Positions 6,653-11,245 of a stretch of 11,245 nucleotides of DNA are shown here, one piece after another. The notes under the pieces are model-generated. The model saw nothing but the letters and a program-made list of their open reading frames with translations, ran no database searches and was not told where the DNA came from. Position 1 is the first letter of the stretch; each line of letters begins with the position of its first letter. The translations under genes were made by a program, and so were the position numbers. The DNA lies in assembly GCA_024224995.1 (NCBI GenBank), contig JAAENB010000230.1:1-11245 (forward strand), read 5' to 3'. Source of the stretch: a bacterium. GTDB lineage: Bacteria > Spirochaetota > UBA4802 > UBA5550.

Positions 6653-8815
6653 CTACCAGCCCCCAAACAAATACTGCTGAAAAATATACTCCAGCTTCAT
6701 TACCAGCCCGGGATTTTTTTCCAGGAACTGCTTAAAATCCCCTTTTCGTACTTCATAAATTGAGAGAGGTTTGTCGTTTGAATACGCGTAAGAAGACGGT
6801 TCATCACTATAAAATTCTTTTACCGATCCAATGATATCACCTTTTTGCAGCACTGCCACATGCTCTCCTTTTCTGCTCACTGCCACAGTTCCTCCCCGGA
6901 TAATACATATCCGCTCAAACATCTCGCCTTCGGCGGTTAATACTCCCAATTCCGTGATTGATACGGGGATGAGCATGGTTTCCAGAAAGGCTCTCTGGGT
7001 TGCGGTAAATATTTTTAAGAACGTACTTCCCGAAAGAATTTCCCATGCTTCATTGTCTCGAATATCGGCCAGGCGGATAAGGGCTTTTTCATATTCAGTT
7101 CCCACGATGAAATTAAGAAATTTATCTTTTTCAATAGCGAATAATGACACATCGGTTTCCGCCACCACATCCAGGGACCGCTTCTCCCCGGTAATTAACG
7201 ATGCCTCTCCAAAATAATCATAGGCGCCGAATATCTTCCGGTACTTCTCGTCGTCTCCCCGGATGCTCACGTTCCCGGAATAGAGAATATAAAATTTATC
7301 TCCCTCGGTTCCCTTTTGTATTACGATTTCTTCTTTTTTAAACCGCTCTTCCTCTACGATGCTTATAAATTCCTGTACTTTCTTTAATGATATATTCTGA
7401 AAAAAATCAAGATATCGCATTAGTCCAAGAATGCGGTAGGCTTTTTCAAACGTGGGCGATTTTGTATTAAAATAACGCGTGTTCTCTATGCCGAATTTAG
7501 CCAGCGTTAGTATTGTTTCCTCCGGCATTCCCTTTTTGGGGATATGATATACAATGGTCTTTTTCCGGATATTATCCGGCAGGGAATTTAAATAGTCTAT
7601 GGGCGTATGCAGCGGCGGTACCCCTGATTCATGGTAGACTACTGTTGAATCCCAGGGAAAATTACTCAGTTCATCATAGCGTTCCCTGCTTATTACTCCC
7701 TCATCAAACAACTTTTTGTGCAGCTCCGGGTCGTTGTTATGATCGGAAGAATAGGTAAGAGACTGGTTCTGAAATTCCATACGGAATCCGAACGTTGGAA
7801 TTGAATGAAGGGTATAGAACATATTAAACCTGCCCCCATGAATAAAAACAGGCGATCCTATTTGTACGGGGTGGAACTCAAAAAGACTCATTAAATATTC
7901 ACTCGAGACCCCGGTAAACGCGGCATACTTACGCAGAAAACTTTTCATTACTGTCCTGGTTGAATAAATAGTGATCTTCCACTCTTCCAGTATTTTCTGA
8001 AAAGTCCCGGCGTCATGATCCGCGTGGCAATGAGTAAGGATAATGCAGTCTATAAACTTGGGACTCACATTCGAGTCCAGGAGCCATTCTGTTGAATTTA
8101 CCGGCGGGTCTACCATTATTCCGTGGTGATTAAGCCAGATTATAAATCCCGATGTATTTTCATACGGATCAAACCCGGAACTGGGCCCAAGACAGGTCAT
8201 GCCAAAAAGCGGCGGTTTATAGGGCTCGGCCATCCGTTCCCCTACCAGATATTTTGGCTTATATTCTATCCTGCCCGGTACATAGGCCAGGAGCTCTTCT
8301 CCCTTTAATACATCAAAATTCCCGTTTGAATCAATGTTGATAGTTACTCCATCGATAGTTATGGTGTTATTCTGATAAATACAGAATTCCACCACATCGT
8401 CCAGCTCCATGGTCCGGAAATAGTCCATTTCTTTATTTATATCATGCTTGTAGGGTTCTTCCGTATCGAAATCTTCGGGGAAATTCGGGTTTGCCGGTCC
8501 CATGAGGGCTTCTTTTAACACTTTGGTAAAACGATGGGCCTGTTCTTCATAACAGACTATGCGGGTTTTCTTCTTTCGTATAAAAAAATTATAATATATG
8601 GGGAATTCCAGCTCCGCAATGCTGATACCCTTGATCCAGTTAAAGAACTCTGCGGGCAGCACAAATACCAGGGGCACCCCTTTCGGCAGCAGCATGGTAT
8701 CTTTTATTGTCTCCGGCGGCGCCCCAAACTGGATATATCCCGATTCCGAATCCAGCAGGTACCCGCCCTGCGGCAGTGATGTGACCGTTTCTTTAAGCTC
8801 TTTTAATGGCTCCAT
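6653..8815 (-). CDS. Metallo-beta-lactamase-fold hydrolase fused to two cyclic-nucleotide-binding domains
   Basis: A 720-aa cytoplasmic protein. Residues 1 to about 200 are an unrecognised N-terminal domain. The metallo-beta-lactamase core (about 205-430) has H262-C-H264-A-D266-H267, H337 in a T-L-H-S-I-P-T-F-G segment, D358 (S-S-D-H), a Y-H395-E396 pair, H403 and H424; the order and spacing recall RNase Z-like phosphodiesterases. CNB domain 1 (about 455-570) keeps the ligand-binding F-G-E537 and R546 of the phosphate-binding cassette, so it probably binds cAMP or cGMP. CNB domain 2 (about 590-710) lacks both the FGE and the Arg and is probably structural. The ATG at 8815 is preferred over an in-frame TTG at 8833: GGGG lies upstream at suitable spacing, and the promoter at 8846-8874 would put transcription start only a few bases before the TTG. 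The natural substrate is unknown. A cyclic-nucleotide-controlled phosphodiesterase or redox-type hydrolase is the likely role. Confidence 0.85.
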   Translation of the reverse strand: MEPLKELKETVTSLPQGGYLLDSESGYIQFGAPPETIKDTMLLPKGVPLVFVLPAEFFNWIKGISIAELEFPIYYNFFIRKKKTRIVCYEEQAHRFTKVLKEALMGPANPNFPEDFDTEEPYKHDINKEMDYFRTMELDDVVEFCIYQNNTITIDGVTINIDSNGNFDVLKGEELLAYVPGRIEYKPKYLVGERMAEPYKPPLFGMTCLGPSSGFDPYENTSGFIIWLNHHGIMVDPPVNSTEWLLDSNVSPKFIDCIILTHCHADHDAGTFQKILEEWKITIYSTRTVMKSFLRKYAAFTGVSSEYLMSLFEFHPVQIGSPVFIHGGRFNMFYTLHSIPTFGFRMEFQNQSLTYSSDHNNDPELHKKLFDEGVISRERYDELSNFPWDSTVVYHESGVPPLHTPIDYLNSLPDNIRKKTIVYHIPKKGMPEETILTLAKFGIENTRYFNTKSPTFEKAYRILGLMRYLDFFQNISLKKVQEFISIVEEERFKKEEIVIQKGTEGDKFYILYSGNVSIRGDDEKYRKIFGAYDYFGEASLITGEKRSLDVVAETDVSLFAIEKDKFLNFIVGTEYEKALIRLADIRDNEAWEILSGSTFLKIFTATQRAFLETMLIPVSITELGVLTAEGEMFERICIIRGGTVAVSRKGEHVAVLQKGDIIGSVKEFYSDEPSSYAYSNDKPLSIYEVRKGDFKQFLEKNPGLVMKLEYIFQQYLFGGW

Positions 8816-8845
8816 AATAGTACCCCGGATCAATTTACAATACTG

Positions 8846-8874
8846 ATTATATATTATATCGGGTATATAGTTAA
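8846..8874 (-). promoter_or_regulatory. Promoter of the metallo-beta-lactamase/CNB gene
   Basis: On the minus strand TTAACT (complement of 8869-8874) is followed after 17 nt by a perfect TATAAT (complement of 8846-8851). A second TATAAT lies in the spacer. The transcript would start near 8839, giving a leader of about 24 nt to the ATG at 8815. Confidence 0.55.
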
Positions 8875-8926
8875 GAATAAAGAAAAAAAAGGGTTATATC
8901 TATCAAAAAAAGAGTAATAAAAACAT

Positions 8927-8957
8927 TTGACAAAATAAAACTCCCGCAGGCTAGTAT
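8927..8957 (+). promoter_or_regulatory. Candidate promoter of the cytochrome operon
   Basis: A perfect -35 TTGACA (8927-8932) is followed after 19 nt by TAGTAT (8952-8957), a 4-of-6 match to the -10 consensus. The spacing is long. A start site about 7 nt after this -10 would fall at or next to the ATG at 8964, which would make the first mRNA leaderless. Confidence 0.45.
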
Positions 8958-8963
8958 CATTCT

Positions 8964-9614
8964 ATGTATGAATTCCTTCTTGGCCCCATGATGTGGATAA
9001 CCCTGTTCCTCCTGGTTTCGGGGCTTTTATTCCGGTCGGTTCAGCTTTTCCGTATTACCCGGAAAACCGGGTCTCCAGCTGTGCCCGCGTCATTCAATAG
9101 GCCGGGCTGGTCGCTGCGAAGGTTTATTTCCAATAATTTTGTTTTAAGTAAAGACCCGCTCCTTGCCCTGTTTACCATTGTGTTTCATTCCTGTTTGATT
9201 ATCACGCCCCTGTTCTTAACTGCCCATTCCGTACTCCTGTTCCAATCCTGGCAGTTTTCTCCGGGCTCATTTCCCGAATGGATTTCAAATATTTTCACGG
9301 TTATCTTCCTGGTCTCTGCCGGGCTTCTTCTCTTAAGAAGACTTATTATTCCCCATGTCCGGGCGGTTTCCCGTTTATCCGATTTCCTGTTCCTGGGGCT
9401 CTCGGCTGCTCCCTTTGTTACGGGGTTTCTCGCGTTTCACCAGCTTATCCATTATGAGACTATCATCATACTTCATATTGCTTCCGGGCAATTACTGCTC
9501 ATTGCTATTGGGTGGCTCAAACCAGGGCATATAATTTTCTTTTTTTTCGCGCGCTTTTTTATTAAAAGCGAATTCAGTTTCTTTGGAGGTTCCAGAAAAT
9601 GGTACACCCCGTAA
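8964..9614 (+). CDS. NarI/TmcC-like membrane cytochrome b subunit
   Basis: A 216-aa integral membrane protein with about five hydrophobic segments (about 10-28, 66-92, 106-125, 139-160, 164-184). Histidines placed inside or at the ends of helices, H75 and H88 in the second and H159, H163 and H171 near the fourth and fifth, fit bis-His ligation of two b haems as in the NarI/HmcE/TmcC/DsrM family. It would pass electrons between the quinone pool or periplasmic cytochrome and a cytoplasmic partner. The neighbours, an HdrC-like iron-sulfur protein and a tetrahaem c3, match such complexes. Its end overlaps the next gene by 16 nt. No Shine-Dalgarno is seen before the ATG at 8964; ATGs at 8988 and 8991 are alternatives but have none either. 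The family call is by topology and context, with no exact gene name. Confidence 0.7.
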   Translation: MYEFLLGPMMWITLFLLVSGLLFRSVQLFRITRKTGSPAVPASFNRPGWSLRRFISNNFVLSKDPLLALFTIVFHSCLIITPLFLTAHSVLLFQSWQFSPGSFPEWISNIFTVIFLVSAGLLLLRRLIIPHVRAVSRLSDFLFLGLSAAPFVTGFLAFHQLIHYETIIILHIASGQLLLIAIGWLKPGHIIFFFFARFFIKSEFSFFGGSRKWYTP

Positions 9615-9976
9615 CTGATCCTGCGGTTATAAAAAAAATGCTCAAACAAAAAAAGAGAATGAAGGTCTTTCTCTCTATGTGCGCTTCCTGCGGTACCTGC
9701 GCCGACAGCTGTTTTTATTTCCGAAAGCATAAAGATCCCAAAAGCACGCCCGCGTACAAGGCCCTGAACTCTCTTGGCCGTATCTTCAAAAAAAAAGGGA
9801 AGGTCTCTCTCTCGGATCTTGAAAATATGAAAGAGCTCATCTGGGGAAAGTGCGTTCTGTGCAGGCGCTGCTCCTGTCCACTGGGCATTGATATTTCCGC
9901 TATGATCGCCTGGGCCAGGGCGATTTGCCGTTCCCAGGGTGTGTATGAACAGTATGATAAAAGTGTTAAAGGGTGA
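9599..9976 (+). CDS. HdrC/TmcB-like two-cluster iron-sulfur protein
   Basis: A 125-aa soluble cytoplasmic protein. The first [4Fe-4S] motif is C28-x2-C31-x2-C34-x3-C38, classical. The second is C85-x2-C88-x2-C91-x-C93-P-L-G, where the fourth Cys is only one residue after the third instead of three; C110 is the only other Cys. Known relatives (HdrC, TmcB, HmcF) relay electrons from a membrane cytochrome b to a CCG-domain catalytic part; here the protein ends about 30 residues after the second motif and has no CCG domain. A strong GGAGG (9585-9589) lies 9 nt before the ATG. The gene overlaps the cytochrome b gene by 16 nt and the cytochrome c3 gene by 4 nt (GTGA), so all three are made together. 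Confidence 0.8.
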   Translation: MVHPVTDPAVIKKMLKQKKRMKVFLSMCASCGTCADSCFYFRKHKDPKSTPAYKALNSLGRIFKKKGKVSLSDLENMKELIWGKCVLCRRCSCPLGIDISAMIAWARAICRSQGVYEQYDKSVKG

Positions 9977-10347
9977 TAATTCTGAAAAAAACCGGAACAA
10001 CAGCGGCAACTATCATACTGATATTCTTAATCTTTTTGAATCTATGGGCAGAGCAGGATATTATTATTCTCAACAACATCAAGACCTTTCAGAAAAAGCA
10101 GCGGTCAGTGGTCCGCTTTCCACACGGGCTTCACATGGCCGGGGAATATTCCTGTAAAACCTGTCATCACCTGGGGACCGAAGGGACCAGGTGCGCGGTC
10201 TGTCACAAAAAAAAGAATAAAGGCAAAGGCCGATATACCTTGCAGCAAGCGTTCCATTTGCAGTGCATGGGCTGTCATTCGAAATTAAAAAAGAGCGGGA
10301 AAAAGACCGGGCCCCGCCTCTGCGCCGGATGCCACCCGGTTCGATAA
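9973..10347 (+). CDS. Class III tetrahaem cytochrome c (c3 family), exported
   Basis: A 124-aa protein starting at GTG in a GTGA overlap with the upstream stop, with AAAGG just upstream. Residues 1-26 are a signal peptide (basic, hydrophobic, cleavage probably after L-W-A26). Four CxxCH haem motifs occur at C61-C64-H65, C74-C77-H78, C98-C101-H102 and C117-C120-H121. The protein contains exactly four more histidines, H51, H54, H66 and H95, placed as the distal ligands of class III c3 cytochromes (two before haem 1, one right after the first CxxCH, one before haem 3), so all four haems can be bis-His, low-potential. The location is periplasmic. It likely exchanges electrons with a periplasmic hydrogenase or other donor and feeds the membrane cytochrome b encoded two genes upstream. 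Lys is abundant in the haem-bearing part, as in basic type I c3. Confidence 0.88.
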   Translation: MIILKKTGTTAATIILIFLIFLNLWAEQDIIILNNIKTFQKKQRSVVRFPHGLHMAGEYSCKTCHHLGTEGTRCAVCHKKKNKGKGRYTLQQAFHLQCMGCHSKLKKSGKKTGPRLCAGCHPVR

Positions 10348-10366
10348 AAAATTTATAAAATCTTTA

Positions 10367-10394
10367 TTTAAAATAAGACAAAGCAGTATATAAT
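10367..10394 (+). promoter_or_regulatory. Candidate promoter of arsC
   Basis: TTTAAA (10367-10372) is followed after 16 nt by a perfect TATAAT (10389-10394), 29 nt before the arsC ATG. The -35 is weak (4 of 6). No clear operator palindrome is seen in this 75-nt gap. Confidence 0.45.
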
Positions 10395-10422
10395 AGGTTT
10401 TTTACAAAACGGAGGCAGCACT

Positions 10423-10857
10423 ATGACCCAAAAAACAAGCATACTCTTTTTATGCACCGGCAATTCCTGCCGAAGCCAGATGGCCGAAGGACTAACAAGG
10501 CACCTGAAGGGAGACCTTGTGGAAGTCTTCTCCGCCGGGATAGAAAAGCATGGCCTCAATCCCAATGCCGTAAAAGTTATGCAGGAGATTGGTATTGACA
10601 TAACGGCTCAATACAGTAAAACAACTACGGAAATAAAAGGTACCGAGTTCGATTACGTGGTAACCGTATGCGGCCACGCGGACGAGAACTGTCCTTTCTT
10701 CCCGGCTAAGACCCGCGTTGTTCACCGGGGTTTTGACGACCCGCCAAAACTGGCGGAAGGGACAAAAACAGAAGAGGAAAAATTATCCCATTATCGAAGA
10801 GTGCGGGATGAGATCAAGGCTTATGTGGAGACCCTTCCGGGATCGTTGAGCTCTTAA
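10423..10857 (+). CDS. arsC: Arsenate reductase, thioredoxin-dependent (LMW-phosphatase type)
   Basis: A 144-aa cytoplasmic enzyme that reduces arsenate to arsenite, the usual length for the pI258/Bacillus class. The P-loop C11-T-G-N-S-C-R17-S lies after a hydrophobic first strand; the resolving cysteines are C83 and C90 ([11 protein letters not shown]), and the catalytic Asp is in the G-F-D105-D-P-P loop. The three-Cys relay and sequence fit thioredoxin coupling rather than glutaredoxin. A GGAGG (10411-10415) lies 7 nt before the ATG. No arsR, arsenite pump or other ars gene is present in the window, so it stands alone here, between the cytochrome operon and a repeat element; it is unlikely to be part of the electron conduit. 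The stop codon overlaps the start of mosaic element copy B. Confidence 0.93.
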   Translation: MTQKTSILFLCTGNSCRSQMAEGLTRHLKGDLVEVFSAGIEKHGLNPNAVKVMQEIGIDITAQYSKTTTEIKGTEFDYVVTVCGHADENCPFFPAKTRVVHRGFDDPPKLAEGTKTEEEKLSHYRRVRDEIKAYVETLPGSLSS

Positions 10858-11245
10858 GAAACTCTTTTTAAACAGGGCTTGTTTCCGGGAAGAGAGACGT
10901 TGCGTGCAACGTCTTTACGGGTTGGTTTCCCGGAGACTTGTCCCGGGTCAACACCACAGAGGGGGTAAACCCAAATAAACACCGTGAGGGCACGGCACGC
11001 CGTGCCCCTACACGTACCGAATACTCTCGCAGGGGCCGCACTCCTTCCCGGAATCTCCATAACCCTGGCCAGAAACCAGCCAGTACAGGCGTTGCACTGC
11101 AACGTCTCTCAGAACCAAACCCCTCGCAGGGGTCGCACCCTTTGCCCGGAGCATCTTCGTAAAACAGACCCCGGTATCAACACAGTTTCTTCCGTATTTT
11201 TCCCGGCCCTGCCGGGTCAGCTTCAACCAATGATCAATCAATGCC
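10853..11245. repeat. Mosaic palindromic element, copy B (runs to or past the window edge)
   Basis: A non-coding region of about 390 nt. The left module (10853-10889) and right module (11214-11245, with tandem 11-mers at 11222-11232 and 11233-11243) match those of copy A at 4592-4743. Inside are palindromes 10895-10914 (AGACGTTGC/GCAACGTCT, 2-nt centre), 10988-11007 (GGGCACGGC/GCCGTGCCC, 2-nt centre) and 11090-11104 (CGTTGCA/TGCAACG), plus an imperfect direct repeat, 11026-11052 and 11123-11150 (CTCGCAGGGGYCGCAC...CCCGGA). Open frames crossing this region on both strands have repeat-derived, low-complexity content and are not genes. No transposase is present. Confidence 0.7.

Noticed and set aside
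8816..8833. TTG start six codons upstream for the metallo-beta-lactamase/CNB gene
   Set aside because: No Shine-Dalgarno precedes it and the predicted transcript start is only a few bases away; the ATG at 8815 is better supported.
9473..10009. 178-codon open frame on the minus strand
   Set aside because: It is antisense to the cytochrome b and iron-sulfur genes, whose motifs and Shine-Dalgarno sites are convincing; it shows no domain of its own.
10895..11150. CRISPR-like array
   Set aside because: The repeats are unequal, partly inverted, irregularly spaced and different in sequence; there are no uniform repeats and spacers and no cas genes.
10854..11241. Open frames on both strands at the right edge
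   Set aside because: They consist of translated palindromes and repeats of the mosaic element, with no domain and no convincing start site.

Overview
The window looks like a chromosomal segment of an anaerobic, probably Gram-negative bacterium. A secreted-type tetrahaem cytochrome c3 with a NarI-like membrane cytochrome b and an HdrC-like iron-sulfur protein points to anaerobic respiration. The YhaO/YhaN-like pair with a TPR gene, and the metallo-beta-lactamase/cyclic-nucleotide-binding fusion, fit a spirochaete or a Desulfobacterota-like organism. That placement is inference from gene content only. Gene starts use Shine-Dalgarno sequences unevenly: some are strong (4912, 9599, 10423) and several are not visible.

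Layout, left to right. Positions 1-247 are an intergenic leader with a strong hairpin and a likely promoter. Positions 248-4571 form a plus-strand operon: an SbcD/YhaO-like metallophosphoesterase, an overlapping SbcC/YhaN-like coiled-coil ATPase with two predicted membrane helices, and a TPR protein. Both nuclease-like partners have unusual key motifs. Positions 4572-4911 are a non-coding stretch packed with palindromes, followed by the control region of a small membrane protein (4912-5175). Convergent to it is a visibly AT-richer minus-strand cassette of three unrecognised genes (6580 down to 5165), whose first gene has a HicB-like N-terminal part and its own promoter. Next, also on the minus strand, is a 720-residue protein joining an RNase-Z-like metallo-beta-lactamase domain to two cyclic-nucleotide-binding domains (8815 down to 6653).

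A divergent promoter region (8816-8963) leads into a tightly overlapping three-gene plus-strand unit (8964-10347): membrane cytochrome b, two-cluster iron-sulfur protein, and tetrahaem cytochrome c3. Together they look like a minimal route for electrons between periplasm and cytoplasm, related to Tmc/Hmc-type complexes but lacking a CCG/HdrD catalytic part in this window. A thioredoxin-type arsenate reductase gene (arsC, 10423-10857) follows with its own promoter. The right edge (10853-11245) holds a second, longer copy of the palindrome-rich mosaic element seen at 4592-4743. Both copies begin with the same left module right behind a gene and end with the same tandem 11-bp right module.

Points most worth a second look: the mosaic repeat family, the motif loss in the SbcCD-like pair, the compact electron conduit, and the cyclic-nucleotide-linked hydrolase.
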